A DNA stretch of 64,000 nt, taken from assembly GCF_001017125.1 (NCBI RefSeq), contig NZ_JXOJ01000008.1, positions 142,976 through 206,975 of the forward strand. The letters are read 5' to 3'. Of the stretch, positions 9,393 to 18,277 are shown piece after piece. Made by a program: the position numbers and the translations under genes. Below the pieces are notes generated by a model. That model was not told the DNA's origin. It ran no database searches and saw nothing but the letters and a program-made list of their open reading frames with translations. This DNA comes from Methanoculleus sediminis. Its GTDB lineage: Archaea; Halobacteriota; Methanomicrobia; Methanomicrobiales; Methanoculleaceae. Each line of letters opens with the position of its first letter. Positions within the stretch are counted from its first letter, which is position 1.

Positions 9393-10201
9393 ACGGCGAC
9401 CTGATGCTTGCAACCGCCTGCGAAGTGGCGGAGAAGATCGGGGCGCGGGCGGTCGTCTCGTTCGTCGAACCGGCCCCGGTTCTCGCGAAGGTGCCTGATA
9501 TCCCGATCATCCGGGTGCAGGAACTCCAGCTCGACGTCTTGAAAGACCTCACCATGCACGACATCCTGGAGGTGAGCGAGCGGCACATGCTCGACGCCGC
9601 CGTCCACCTCTACCTCCGGCGCAACCTTGAGACCGGCCTCGTCGTCGGCGTCTTCCCCTACGCCGTCATCCTCTACGACATCGAGGAGGGGAAGAACTTC
9701 ATCAACTTAAAGGACTTCTCCGACATCGTCCCCCGCGAGGTGCTCCATTCGGCCCTCACGCTCGCCCTCGAGATCGCGGTCGAGGGGAGGGAGGGGAGAG
9801 CCATCGGCACCGCGTTCATCATCGGCGACCCGGAGGAGATCTTCCGGCACTCCCACCAGGCGATCCTCAACCCCTACCAGGGGCAGCCCGGAACACTCCG
9901 GGACATCAAGAACCGGGACAACTGGGAGAGCGTCAAAGAGTTCGCCCAGCTCGACGGCGTCTTCGTCATCGATAAGACCGGCGAGGTGCGGGCGGCGGGC
10001 CGCTACCTGGACGTCACGGGGCGGGGGATCTCCCTTCCCGGCGGCCTTGGGGGGAGGCACCGCGCGACCGCGTCCATCACCCACGAGATCCCGGTCATTG
10101 GCATCACGGTCTCCGAGAGCGGGGGGATGGTGCGCATCTTCAGGGATGGAAACTGCAAGATCAGCATCCGTTCCGACATCCGCCTCCGTAGTGACGGTTA
10201 G
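9389..10201 (+). CDS. dacZ: DacZ-type archaeal diadenylate cyclase (DisA_N domain)
   Basis: Predicted to make cyclic di-AMP from two ATP. The C-terminal half carries the DAC-domain signatures: DGV at residues 189-191 (usually DGA) and RHR at 223-225 within GGRHRATASIT. The N-terminal 150 residues correspond to the archaeal-specific domain of DacZ. Length 270 residues fits. It is the last gene of the fumarase-kor-suc operon and overlaps sucD by ATGA. c-di-AMP is known to control osmotic balance and, in some bacteria, pyruvate carboxylase; a link to the 2-oxoglutarate branch here is inference from position. Possible downstream partners in the operon are absent. Confidence 0.85.
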   Translation: MNGDLMLATACEVAEKIGARAVVSFVEPAPVLAKVPDIPIIRVQELQLDVLKDLTMHDILEVSERHMLDAAVHLYLRRNLETGLVVGVFPYAVILYDIEEGKNFINLKDFSDIVPREVLHSALTLALEIAVEGREGRAIGTAFIIGDPEEIFRHSHQAILNPYQGQPGTLRDIKNRDNWESVKEFAQLDGVFVIDKTGEVRAAGRYLDVTGRGISLPGGLGGRHRATASITHEIPVIGITVSESGGMVRIFRDGNCKISIRSDIRLRSDG

Positions 10202-10261
10202 AAATGGTTATATGAATTGCAATCATTTCTCTTATCATACTTTAGAACTACGGTGGATTTG

Positions 10262-11464
10262 ATGACCAGGAACATCAGCGTAGAAGGGCTTGACCAGATC
10301 CCGATCGAGAAGCAGCGGATAGAACTGGTGGAGCGCAAGTGCCTCGGGCACCCGGACAGTCTCGCGGACGGCATCGCGGAGTCGATCAGCCGGGCGCTCA
10401 GCAGGTCGTATCTGGAAGAGTGCGGCAGCGTCCTGCACCACAACACCGACCAGGGCGAGGTCGTTGCGGGCGAATCGCTTCCGAAGTTCGGCGGCGGCAC
10501 GATCACAAAGCCGATCTACTTCCTCATATCGGGACGGGCCACGAAGACCTTCAACGGCATAAACATCCCTGCGGACGCAATCGCCGTCGAGGCCGCACGG
10601 GACTACATCAAGAGTATCCTCCCCACCATCAACATGGACCGCGACGTCATCGTCGACTGCCGGATGGGCAAGGGGTCGACCGACCTGCAGGACGTCTTCC
10701 GCTCCTGCGAGGGGAAGGTCCCGCGGGCGAACGATACTTCGTTCGGTGTCGGGCACGCGCCGTTCAGCGAGGCGGAGAGTATCGTCAGGGGCGTCGCCGC
10801 GTTCATCGACGATACGCTCCGCCCGAAGTATCCCGTCATCGGCCAGGACTGCAAGATCATGTGCCTGCGTGACGGCGACGCCATCACCCTCACGATCGCG
10901 ATGGCGTTCGTGGACCGCTACTGCTCGGGCATCGCCGAGTACATCGAGCAGAAGAACTTCCTGACGGAGCAGATCGCGGCGGTCGCAAAACAGTTCACCA
11001 GGAGATCGGTCAACGTCGCCATCAACACCGCCGACGACCTCGAGGTCGCCAGCGTCTTCCTGACGGTCTCGGGCACCTCCGCCGAGATGGGCGACGACGG
11101 CTCGGTCGGCCGCGGCAACCGCGCCAACGGGCTGATCACCCCGAACCGCCCGATGAGCATGGAAGCGACGAGCGGCAAGAACCCGATCAACCACATCGGC
11201 AAGATCTACAACCTCCTCGCGACCCAGATCGCGCAGGACTGCGTCGCGAAGGTCGACGGGATCGAGGAGATGTACGTCCGTATGCTCTCCCAGATCGGCT
11301 ACCCGATCGACCAGCCGCACGTGGCGAGCGCCCAGATCCTCACGAAACCGGGCGTCAACATCAACTCCGTCAAGCCCGATATCGAGGCGATCATCGACGA
11401 ATGGCTGGAGAAGACCCCCACCATCACCGAGAAGGTTATCAGGGGAGAACTCTCTACCTTCTAA
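10262..11464 (+). CDS. mat: Archaeal methionine adenosyltransferase (S-adenosylmethionine synthetase)
   Basis: Archaeal-type MAT, unrelated in close sequence to bacterial MetK; makes S-adenosylmethionine from methionine and ATP. Recognisable segments are [14 protein letters not shown] near residue 30 and [10 protein letters not shown] about residue 280. The start at ATG 10262 gives 400 residues, the family norm; the frame is open to 10217 but the extra 15 residues are not conserved. A TTATAT box at 10208-10213 would give a leader of about 26 nt. SAM supply is central in methanogens (tRNA, corrinoid and radical-SAM chemistry). Confidence 0.94.
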   Translation: MTRNISVEGLDQIPIEKQRIELVERKCLGHPDSLADGIAESISRALSRSYLEECGSVLHHNTDQGEVVAGESLPKFGGGTITKPIYFLISGRATKTFNGINIPADAIAVEAARDYIKSILPTINMDRDVIVDCRMGKGSTDLQDVFRSCEGKVPRANDTSFGVGHAPFSEAESIVRGVAAFIDDTLRPKYPVIGQDCKIMCLRDGDAITLTIAMAFVDRYCSGIAEYIEQKNFLTEQIAAVAKQFTRRSVNVAINTADDLEVASVFLTVSGTSAEMGDDGSVGRGNRANGLITPNRPMSMEATSGKNPINHIGKIYNLLATQIAQDCVAKVDGIEEMYVRMLSQIGYPIDQPHVASAQILTKPGVNINSVKPDIEAIIDEWLEKTPTITEKVIRGELSTF

Positions 11465-11497
11465 CCCTCTCTCAATATTCTGGAGTTGTTGCAACCC

Positions 11498-12400
11498 ATG
11501 AGTAAACCGTCACCCCGGCACCCCGTGCCCGGACCCGGGCTCGTTCGTCTCGCCATCCCGAACAAAGGGAGGATCTCCGGGCCCATCAACGAGTTGATCG
11601 AGAAGAGCGGCCTCCACCTGGCCGAAGGCGGCAGCGAGCGAAGGCTCATCACCCGGACCCGCGATCCGAACGTGGAGATCCTCTTCGCCCGCCCGATCGA
11701 CATACCGGAGTACGTGGCGAGCGGCGTCGCCGATCTCGGCATTACCGGGAAGGATATGGTCATGGAGCGGGGTTCAGTGGTCGAACAGGTTCTCGACCTC
11801 CAGACGGGGAGGGCCACGCTCGTCGTCGCCGTGCCGGAGGAGTCGGACGTCGAGACCGTCGCCGACCTTGCAGGCGCAAAGGTGGCGACCGAGTTCCCGG
11901 CGATCACCCGCGCGTTCTTCGCCGGGCACGGGGTCGCCGTGACGGTGGTGACCGTCGGCGGGGCATGCGAAGCGACGCCGCACCTCGGGATCGCCGACGC
12001 CATCGTCGACCTCTCCTCCTCGGGGACGACACTCCGCACGAACCACCTCCGCGTCGTCGACGAGGTGCTTGCTTCCACGACTATCCTGGTGGCGAACCCG
12101 GCCTCGCTCACGGCCAAGCGCGAGAAGATCGACGAGCTTGCCCTCGCCCTCGAGAGCGTCATCCGGGCGAAGGGGCAGTGCTACCTGATGATGAACGTCC
12201 ACAAAAGCGCGCTTGCGGACGTGCGGGAGGTGCTGCCCGGCCTCTCCGGCCCGACGGTGATGGACGTGGCTTCCGACGAGAATCTGGTCGCCGTTCACGC
12301 TGTCGTAAAAGAAGAGCGGGTCTATCAGTTAATCAACCAGTTAAAGCGGGCCGGCGCAAAAGACATATTAGTCATGCCCATCGAACGGATCATACGCTGA
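11498..12400 (+). CDS. hisG: ATP phosphoribosyltransferase (long form)
   Basis: First committed step of histidine synthesis: ATP + PRPP -> phosphoribosyl-ATP. [13 protein letters not shown] near residue 17 is the family start motif; about 300 residues means the long HisG with a C-terminal regulatory (histidine-binding, ACT-like) domain, so feedback inhibition is likely. ATG 11498 was chosen over TTG codons at 11486/11489, which sit too close to the GGAG at 11482. hisA follows after 4 nt. Confidence 0.93.
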   Translation: MSKPSPRHPVPGPGLVRLAIPNKGRISGPINELIEKSGLHLAEGGSERRLITRTRDPNVEILFARPIDIPEYVASGVADLGITGKDMVMERGSVVEQVLDLQTGRATLVVAVPEESDVETVADLAGAKVATEFPAITRAFFAGHGVAVTVVTVGGACEATPHLGIADAIVDLSSSGTTLRTNHLRVVDEVLASTTILVANPASLTAKREKIDELALALESVIRAKGQCYLMMNVHKSALADVREVLPGLSGPTVMDVASDENLVAVHAVVKEERVYQLINQLKRAGAKDILVMPIERIIR

Positions 12401-12404
12401 GAGC

Positions 12405-13124
12405 ATGGAGATCTATCCTGCAGTTGATATCCTGGACGGGCGGTGCGTGCAGCTTGTGCAGGGGCGGCCGGAGGCGGCGACGGTCTACGGCGATCCGGCC
12501 GCCTGGGCGCACCGGTGGCTTGATGAGGGAGCGGACGGCCTGCACGTCGTCAACCTGGACGGGGCGTTCGGCCGCGCGCGCAAAAACGCCGACCTGATCC
12601 GGGCCTTCACCCGCGAGACGGAGACGTTCGTCGAACTCGGCGGCGGCATCAGGAGCGTGGAGGATGCCGCGGGGTGGCTCGACGCCGGCGTCGACCGGGT
12701 GATCGTCTCGACCCAGGCCGTCCGGGAGCCGGAGATGATCCGGACGCTTGCCGAAGAATTCGGCGGCGAGCGGGTGATGGCGGGCGTCGACGCCCGGGCC
12801 GGCGAGGTGATGATCGAGGGGTGGGAGCGCCCGGCGGGCAGTTACCTCTCCTGGGCGGAGCGGTTCGAGAGCCTCGGCGCGGGCTCGCTCCTCTACACGA
12901 ACGTGGACGTGGAGGGGCTCCAGCAGGGGATCGCCATCGAGCCCGTGACGGAACTCCTCCATCGGGTGAAGGTTCCGGTCGTCGTCTCGGGCGGGATATC
13001 GAGCCCCGAAGACGTCGCGACGCTCCGGGAAGCCGGAGCGGCAGGGGCGGTCCTCGGGTCCGCCCTCTACGCCGGGAAGGTGCGGCTCCCGGAGGCCATG
13101 GAGGCGGCGCATGCGAACGAGTGA
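12405..13124 (+). CDS. hisA: Phosphoribosylformimino-AICAR isomerase
   Basis: TIM-barrel isomerase of histidine synthesis (ProFAR to PRFAR), 239 residues. [20 protein letters not shown] holds the first catalytic Asp; [10 protein letters not shown] and the C-terminal [10 protein letters not shown] are phosphate-binding loops. The 3' end overlaps hisB by 14 nt. Only hisG, hisA and hisB are clustered here; other his genes must be elsewhere. Confidence 0.94.
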   Translation: MEIYPAVDILDGRCVQLVQGRPEAATVYGDPAAWAHRWLDEGADGLHVVNLDGAFGRARKNADLIRAFTRETETFVELGGGIRSVEDAAGWLDAGVDRVIVSTQAVREPEMIRTLAEEFGGERVMAGVDARAGEVMIEGWERPAGSYLSWAERFESLGAGSLLYTNVDVEGLQQGIAIEPVTELLHRVKVPVVVSGGISSPEDVATLREAGAAGAVLGSALYAGKVRLPEAMEAAHANE

Positions 13125-13692
13125 GATCCACCGCACGACACGGGAGACCGATATCACCCTCTCCCTCGATCTCGACGGGACCGGGGCAGGAACCGTCGAG
13201 ACAGGGATACCGTTCTTCGATCACATGCTGACATCGCTTGCCCGGCACGGGCGGCTCGATCTTTCCGTCCGCGCGGCCGGCGACCTCGCCGTGGACGCCC
13301 ACCACACCGTCGAGGATATCGGGATCGTCCTCGGGACGGCTCTCGCCGAAGCGGTCGGCGACGGGAGAGGGATCACCCGGTTCGCCGACGCCGCCGTCCC
13401 GATGGACGAGGCGCTCGCCAGGGTAGCGCTTGATCTGGGCGGCCGGGGCTACCTGGTCTTCGAGTGCGGTTTCTCGCCGGCGGGCCCGGGGGGCATCCCC
13501 GGCGATCTCATCGAACACTTCTTCTACAGCCTCTGCAACCACGCCGGGATCACCGCCCATATCACGGTCACGGGCAGGAACGACCACCACATCTGCGAGG
13601 CGGCGTTCAAGGCGTTTGCCCGGGCGCTCAGAGCGGCCGTGGCGATCGACCCCTCTATAGGCGACGTGCCGAGCACCAAAGGCACGCTGTGA
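13111..13692 (+). CDS. hisB: Imidazoleglycerol-phosphate dehydratase
   Basis: Mn-dependent dehydratase acting on imidazole glycerol phosphate. Monofunctional (193 residues, no phosphatase domain). Metal ligands are visible in [23 protein letters not shown] and [10 protein letters not shown]. Start ATG 13111 lies inside the end of hisA. An eight-T tract at 13711-13718 follows, probably ending this his unit. Confidence 0.95.
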   Translation: MRTSEIHRTTRETDITLSLDLDGTGAGTVETGIPFFDHMLTSLARHGRLDLSVRAAGDLAVDAHHTVEDIGIVLGTALAEAVGDGRGITRFADAAVPMDEALARVALDLGGRGYLVFECGFSPAGPGGIPGDLIEHFFYSLCNHAGITAHITVTGRNDHHICEAAFKAFARALRAAVAIDPSIGDVPSTKGTL

Positions 13693-13710
13693 CTCCGCCA
13701 GATATCAATC

Positions 13711-13718
13711 TTTTTTTT
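13711..13718 (+). terminator. Poly-T terminator after hisB
   Basis: Run of eight T on the + strand 19 nt after the hisB stop. Archaeal RNA polymerase typically terminates on such T tracts without a stable hairpin; none is evident here. Confidence 0.5.
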
Positions 13719-14010
13719 CTCGGGGAGACAACCGCCGTCCGGGGAGCGACATATCGGCCCGTAGGGGCTCTTGCGTTCAACAAACGTGAAAGTCCACGGC
13801 ATGAGGGCATAACCGGGCTGGAATCGCGGATATGAACGTCTGACGTGCATCGGCGATCCGTCTGCCGGTCTCACAGGAGCAAAACACAGTACATGCTCTC
13901 CTCATCCTCGCTATCACGGCAGCCGATCACGAGAGCATGTATGCTGCCCAAGCAAGATCTTAATTGGGGCCCAAACGGACCCCGGTAAAGAGAAGGAAAG
14001 AGAGGTCGAT
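13719..14010. other. Gene-free stretch between hisB and the histone gene
   Basis: No credible coding frame was found. It contains an 11-bp perfect inverted repeat, TACATGCTCTC at 13890-13900 and its complement at 13931-13941, with a 30-bp spacer. Next to it is a GC-rich GGGGCCC...GGACCCC stretch at about 13966-13985. It could be a small RNA gene or the 3' region of the convergent histone gene; nothing recognisable is present. Confidence 0.4.
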
Positions 14011-14217
14011 TTACGCGGACTTAACCGCGAGGTCGACGTCTTCCGCCTTGATCGTCTTGCGTCCCGCGTGCTGGGCAAGCCTGTTGGCTTCCTTGGTCAG
14101 CTCGGCGATGTACGCCTCAGCCTTGGTAACCAGTGCGGCAGCGGCGTCGCTGCCGACTCTCTCAGCACCATTCTTCTTTGCGATACGTACAACCGCAGCA
14201 ATAGGTAGATCTGCCAT
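14011..14217 (-). CDS. Archaeal histone
   Basis: 68-residue histone-fold protein with the minimal alpha1-loop-alpha2-loop-alpha3 layout: MADLPIAAVVRIAKK start, GAERV turn, a long central helix, then GRKTIKAEDVDLA. It wraps DNA as dimers and higher multimers in euryarchaeal chromatin. A GAGGTG ribosome-binding site precedes the ATG and lies inside an inverted repeat (14228-14245). A strong TATA/BRE promoter is upstream. Confidence 0.96.
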   Translation of the reverse strand: MADLPIAAVVRIAKKNGAERVGSDAAAALVTKAEAYIAELTKEANRLAQHAGRKTIKAEDVDLAVKSA

Positions 14218-14227
14218 AATCTCATTC

Positions 14228-14245
14228 CACCTCTAAAAAGAGGTG
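14228..14245 (-). promoter_or_regulatory. Inverted repeat over the histone ribosome-binding site / start region
   Basis: CACCTCT-AAAA-AGAGGTG, a 7-bp perfect inverted repeat with a 4-base spacer. One arm is the Shine-Dalgarno GAGGTG of the histone gene. If the mRNA begins upstream of 14245 it would fold to hide the SD; if it begins about 26 nt from the TATA centre (about 14231), the repeat is a DNA operator spanning the start site instead. Confidence 0.5.
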
Positions 14246-14251
14246 TATTAG

Positions 14252-14270
14252 TTAATATTTAAACGTTTCG
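14252..14270 (-). promoter_or_regulatory. BRE/TATA promoter of the histone gene
   Basis: Reading on the minus strand: CGAAACG followed by TTTAAATATTAA, a near-consensus archaeal BRE plus TATA box about 35-50 nt before the histone ATG. It is the strongest-looking promoter in the window, as expected for an abundant protein. Confidence 0.7.
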
Positions 14271-14403
14271 GGATAATCTCGGAAATTTGCGTTTCTCTTT
14301 ACCATTGAGGGTATGTCTGGACAGGGCACCCCGATAACCGGCAGGGAACAGTGCCGATTGAAAAAATCAAGATATGGGCCCCGACAGGGAATCCGAGGAA
14401 AAA

Positions 14404-15165
14404 TCACGGACTTTTTGATTGCACCAGAGATTTCGCAAGCATTATTGCATTGGTATAATCTGCAGAGGCGCGCGACGTATCCACGAAAATTCTATCGATA
14501 TTTACCACCGGAGCACCATGCCCCGCCCCGGCTCCGAGGAACGTGAGCGTGCGAAAGATCAGGTTCCCCGAGATCCCGTCGGGGGCCACGACCATCCCGT
14601 ACCTTCCCGCCGCCTCCTCGATCAGGATCTCGGTGTGCTCCGCACCGGTCAGGCGTGCGACGAGCTCGGCATCCGCCATCGTCCGGTCGACGGACGGATG
14701 CCGCCCGAGATCCCCGAGCCGCCCTCCCGAGAGGATCGCCACTCCTTCGGCGAGGCCGAAATTCCGGGCGATATCCCTGCCGATTTTGACGAACCGTACC
14801 TTTTCTTCGACCGTCCAGCCCTCGTCGACCCCGACCGGGGCGAGGAGGAAGAGGCGCCCGTCGGCGGTCTCGAGGAGAGCGATTCGCTCGAGGCAGTCGA
14901 CGCCTGCGGCCTGCTTGAGGGCTTTTAAGGTGGAGGACGCAGGCAGGGTGCCCCTGACGGCGGCATCGATCCTGCCGGCATAGAGAGCCTCGATGAGGGC
15001 GATCTCCGGCTCCACGGACTCGACAACCGTAACCGCATCACCAAGCGACCCGGCGGTTCCCGGAGGGGAAAAAAGGATGAGATCGACCTCCCGGCCGATC
15101 GCCCGGACGGTCGAGAGGATCTTCGCGTCGGGGGACGCCGCACCAAGCCCGACCGTTACCGGCAT
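14404..15165 (-). CDS. mtxX: Methanogenesis marker protein Mmp4 / MtxX
   Basis: Member of the MtxX family (annotated as methyltransferase-related subunit X), found in methanogens and distantly like the phosphate acetyltransferase/PlsX fold. 253 residues. Conserved segments include MPVTVGLGA, DAAVRGTLPAS and VAPDGISGNLIFRTL. Function has not been established. GGAGGGG precedes ATG 15165. It overlaps the upstream marker-2 gene by 10 nt, so the two are co-translated. Confidence 0.85.
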   Translation of the reverse strand: MPVTVGLGAASPDAKILSTVRAIGREVDLILFSPPGTAGSLGDAVTVVESVEPEIALIEALYAGRIDAAVRGTLPASSTLKALKQAAGVDCLERIALLETADGRLFLLAPVGVDEGWTVEEKVRFVKIGRDIARNFGLAEGVAILSGGRLGDLGRHPSVDRTMADAELVARLTGAEHTEILIEEAAGRYGMVVAPDGISGNLIFRTLTFLGAGAGHGAPVVNIDRIFVDTSRASADYTNAIMLAKSLVQSKSP

Positions 15166-16166
15166 GCCCCTCCTTCGGTGAAGAAGCGCATGATGCCTTC
15201 CTGGTCCAGGTCAAAGACCTGCGTCTCCCGGCCCAGGTACCTGACGGAGAGCCTCCGGCTCCCGTTAACCTCCCCGATAGCGGCGGCGGTGATCCCGACA
15301 TCGGCAAACCGGCGGCGGACCTCCTCCACGTTCTCGGGTTTGACGGTCAGGATGAACCCCATGCCGGGATACATGCGCACCCACTGCTCGAAGGGGAGGT
15401 CGATCGCCGAGAGATCCGGCCGGGGTATCGCCTCGAGGTCGATCACCGCGCCCTTCCCGCTCACCTCAAGGAGCATCCCGAGCGTCCCGATGACGCCCGG
15501 GTTGCTGATGTCCTTGCCGGCCGTCACCAGGTGCTCCTTCCCGAGATCCTCCATCACCCGGATCTGGGCCCGCACCGTTTCCGCCGGCTTCATCGTGACC
15601 GAGTCCCAGTTGAAGCAGCACGACGGGTGCACCCGGCCGTCGAGGTCTATCGCCGCGACGACCACATCGCCCTCCTCTGCCGTGTCCGAGAAGATGATCT
15701 GGTCCATCGTGGCCGTCCCGAGGATCGCCACATCCACGACGCTGTATGGCGTATTCGGGTGCAGGTGCCCGCCCACGATCGGGACGCCGAACTGTGCGGA
15801 CGCCGCGACCATGCCCCGGGTCACCTCGTCGCGGAGCCGATCGTTCGTGACGGAGAGGATATCGACCATCGCAACCGGCCTCCCGCCCATGGCGGCGATG
15901 TCGTGAACGTTCACGAGCACCGCGCAATACCCCGCCCAGAACGGGTCCGCCTCCATCAACTTGCTCCAGATACCGTCCGCCGCAAGAAGCAGCGCGTCCT
16001 CTGCGTTATGCCGGATGACCGCGGCATCCTCACCGAACGAAGCGACAACGTCGGGGCTCTCTATCCGGAGAGACCGGATCATATCTCCGATCTCCTTCTT
16101 CCGGGTGACGCCTTCGTATTCCCTGACGGCCTGTGCTACCGTATCGGTGGAGCAATCCTTCACCAC
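15156..16166 (-). CDS. Methanogenesis marker protein 2 (AIR synthase/SelD-like)
   Basis: 336-residue member of the PurM/SelD/ThiL-type ATP-binding fold restricted to methanogens. FGEDAAVI and LLLAADGIW correspond to the ATP/metal region, VNVHDIAAMGGRP is the family signature, and GKDISNPGVIGTLGML is the C-terminal domain loop. Role unknown; the fold suggests an ATP-dependent activation step, perhaps in cofactor modification. The start at 16166 is GTG. mtxX follows with a 10-nt overlap. Confidence 0.85.
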   Translation of the reverse strand: MVKDCSTDTVAQAVREYEGVTRKKEIGDMIRSLRIESPDVVASFGEDAAVIRHNAEDALLLAADGIWSKLMEADPFWAGYCAVLVNVHDIAAMGGRPVAMVDILSVTNDRLRDEVTRGMVAASAQFGVPIVGGHLHPNTPYSVVDVAILGTATMDQIIFSDTAEEGDVVVAAIDLDGRVHPSCCFNWDSVTMKPAETVRAQIRVMEDLGKEHLVTAGKDISNPGVIGTLGMLLEVSGKGAVIDLEAIPRPDLSAIDLPFEQWVRMYPGMGFILTVKPENVEEVRRRFADVGITAAAIGEVNGSRRLSVRYLGRETQVFDLDQEGIMRFFTEGGACR

Positions 16167-16389
16167 AAGAACACCAACACTCCAGGTTTCTTTATGGTAT
16201 TCTGCCTCATCAGAGATAATGTATTTGATTCACCGGTATTATGCACTCCGTTCCGGGAACCTATCGGGAAGGGAACTGCCGGCAGGCGTCCGGCCGGGAC
16301 AGGTGCGGCCCCGCTGCAACGCGTCCTTCGGATCGTTTTGCATCCGCACCGGGGTGGCATTTTTGATGCATCGCGTCGAATAGTCGGGT

Positions 16390-17754
16390 ATGGACTGGGT
16401 GGAGAAGTACAGGCCGCAACACCTTCAGGATGTCGTGGGGAACTCCGGCGCCGTCAGGCAGATATACGAGTGGGCGCAGGACTGGTCGCGGCGGAAGAAG
16501 CCGCTCATCCTGTACGGAAAACCCGGTACCGGCAAGACCTCGAGCGCTTACGCCCTTGCAAACGACATGAACTGGGAGGTGGTGGAACTGAACGCCTCCG
16601 ACCAGCGGACGAAAGCGGCCCTCGAGAAGGTGGCGGGCTCGGGCTCCACCACGGCGAGCCTCTCCGGCGCGAGCCGCAAACTCATCCTGCTGGACGAGGC
16701 CGACAACCTGCACGGGCAGGCCGACCGGGGCGGGGCGAAGGCGATCGTGGAGATCATTGCGGCGGCGCAGCAGCCGATCATCCTGATTGCAAACGACTAC
16801 TACTCCCTCACGAGAGAACTCAAGGCGGTCACGGAGCCGGTGCAGTTCCGGGCGCTCCAGGCCCGCTCGATCGTCCCCCGCCTCCGCCAGATCTGCGCCG
16901 CGGAAGGCGTGGCATGCGATCCCGCCGCGCTCGACGATATCGCGAACCGCGCCGGCGGGGATATGCGGGCCGCGGTGAACATGCTCTACGCCGCGGCGAT
17001 CGGGAAGGAGCACCTCGCGGCGGGCGACGTCCACACCTCCGCAAAGGACGAGCGCTCGACCATCTTCGAACTTGTCGGAGCGACCTTCAAAGGGAAGAGA
17101 GACGCCGACCTGCTCCGCATGGCGGTGGAGGTCGAAGATACCCCCGACGCCGTCGAGCAGTGGCTCGAGGGGAACCTCGACCACATGCCCGACCTCGCCT
17201 CCCGGGCGAAGGGCTACGCCTGCCTCGCGAGGGCGGACGAGTATATCGGCCGGACCTACCGGCGGCAGTACTACACCCTCTGGCGCTACGCGAGCGCGGT
17301 GATGCTCCTCGGCGTCGCCGACGCCGCCGGGGGGCACGGCGTCCACGGCCGCATCATGCCGCCGTCGCGCTGGCAGAAGATGGGGGCGTCGAAGAAGCAG
17401 AAGGCGGTCCGGGCGGGCCTCTCCCGGAAACTCAGCGAGATGACGCACATCCCACAGGATGCCCTCCGGGAAGACTTCTTCACCGCGATCACCATCCTCG
17501 TCGAGCAGGACCCTGCGAAATACGTCCGCGAGTTCGAGCTCGACGCCGACGAGCTGAACCTCTTCATCCACGACAAAGCCCGGGCCACGAAGGTCGTCAA
17601 AGAGGTGGCAAAAGAGGAGAAAGCGAAGGCGAAGAAGGCCCCCGCCAAAGGGAAGGATGCCGGCAAAGGCAAAAAGTCCCGGGACGACGACCCGCCCGCC
17701 GATACCGGTGAATCCCGGCGGGACCCGCCCCCGGGCCAGGCGACGCTGTTCTAA
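16390..17754 (+). CDS. rfcL: Replication factor C large subunit
   Basis: Clamp-loader large subunit that, with RfcS, places PCNA on primed DNA. AAA+ motifs: Walker A GKPGTGKT (about residues 43-50) and Walker B LILLDEAD. The last ~60 residues are a low-complexity Lys/Ala/Asp/Pro tail that ends QATLF, a PCNA-interacting (PIP) motif at the extreme C-terminus. 454 residues. Followed by a T8 tract at 17769-17776. Confidence 0.94.
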   Translation: MDWVEKYRPQHLQDVVGNSGAVRQIYEWAQDWSRRKKPLILYGKPGTGKTSSAYALANDMNWEVVELNASDQRTKAALEKVAGSGSTTASLSGASRKLILLDEADNLHGQADRGGAKAIVEIIAAAQQPIILIANDYYSLTRELKAVTEPVQFRALQARSIVPRLRQICAAEGVACDPAALDDIANRAGGDMRAAVNMLYAAAIGKEHLAAGDVHTSAKDERSTIFELVGATFKGKRDADLLRMAVEVEDTPDAVEQWLEGNLDHMPDLASRAKGYACLARADEYIGRTYRRQYYTLWRYASAVMLLGVADAAGGHGVHGRIMPPSRWQKMGASKKQKAVRAGLSRKLSEMTHIPQDALREDFFTAITILVEQDPAKYVREFELDADELNLFIHDKARATKVVKEVAKEEKAKAKKAPAKGKDAGKGKKSRDDDPPADTGESRRDPPPGQATLF

Positions 17755-17768
17755 CTCACAAAGAACCC

Positions 17769-17776
17769 TTTTTTTT
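17769..17776 (+). terminator. Poly-T terminator after rfcL
   Basis: Eight T residues 15 nt after the rfcL stop, with convergent UPF0146 gene beyond. Typical archaeal T-tract terminator. Confidence 0.5.
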
Positions 17777-17850
17777 GAGAGGCCCGGTGGTCGAGGCCAC
17801 CATGCACATGCGAGGTCATGGCGCCATAACGTTGAGATGAAACGGCTCCG

Positions 17851-18258
17851 CTACGGGGCACGCCGGCGGTATCGATGAAGGAGAACCGGGCCGCAGTCCA
17901 CGACCTCGCCGCCGTCTTCGTAGATCTCGCATCCCAGGTGGTAGACCAGGAGATCGCTGTCGATCCGGCCGGCAAGCGCGATCAGCGGCGGAACCATCTC
18001 CACGCCGGGCCTCACGGCGTAGATCAGGTCCGCACCCTCATAAAGCCGGAGATCCGGCTCGAATATATCGTCGGTCACGACGTCGAGCCCGTCGTGCCGG
18101 ATGCCCGGCCGTATGTCGGTGCAGAGCATCAGGGCGCCGGCAGCCTTGATCAGCCTTGCAGCTTCAGGGTTGTTGCCGATACCCACCTCGACGGCCCGCC
18201 GGTAGCTGGCGGCGATATACTCCCCGATACTCCGTTCAATATGTTTATACCGACACAT
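17851..18258 (-). CDS. UPF0146 family protein
   Basis: 135-residue archaeal protein of unknown function. VEVGIGNNPEAARLI near residue 24 resembles the nucleotide/SAM-binding glycine loop of Rossmann methyltransferases, and DLIYAVRPGVEMVPPL is the family hallmark. Too short for a complete standard methyltransferase. Its ATG lies 17 bp from the ATG of the divergent archaemetzincin gene, so the two share a control region. Confidence 0.75.
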   Translation of the reverse strand: MCRYKHIERSIGEYIAASYRRAVEVGIGNNPEAARLIKAAGALMLCTDIRPGIRHDGLDVVTDDIFEPDLRLYEGADLIYAVRPGVEMVPPLIALAGRIDSDLLVYHLGCEIYEDGGEVVDCGPVLLHRYRRRAP

Positions 18259-18277
18259 TACCCAGAGATTAGGTAAT
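18257..18277. promoter_or_regulatory. Inverted repeat covering both start codons of a divergent gene pair
   Basis: ATTACC (18257-18262) and GGTAAT (18272-18277) with a 9-bp spacer. The minus-strand ATG (18258) and the plus-strand ATG (18276) lie in opposite arms. A GTTTATACC box at 18243-18251 would give the plus gene a leaderless mRNA. The symmetry suggests an operator or simply start-codon symmetry. Confidence 0.4.
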
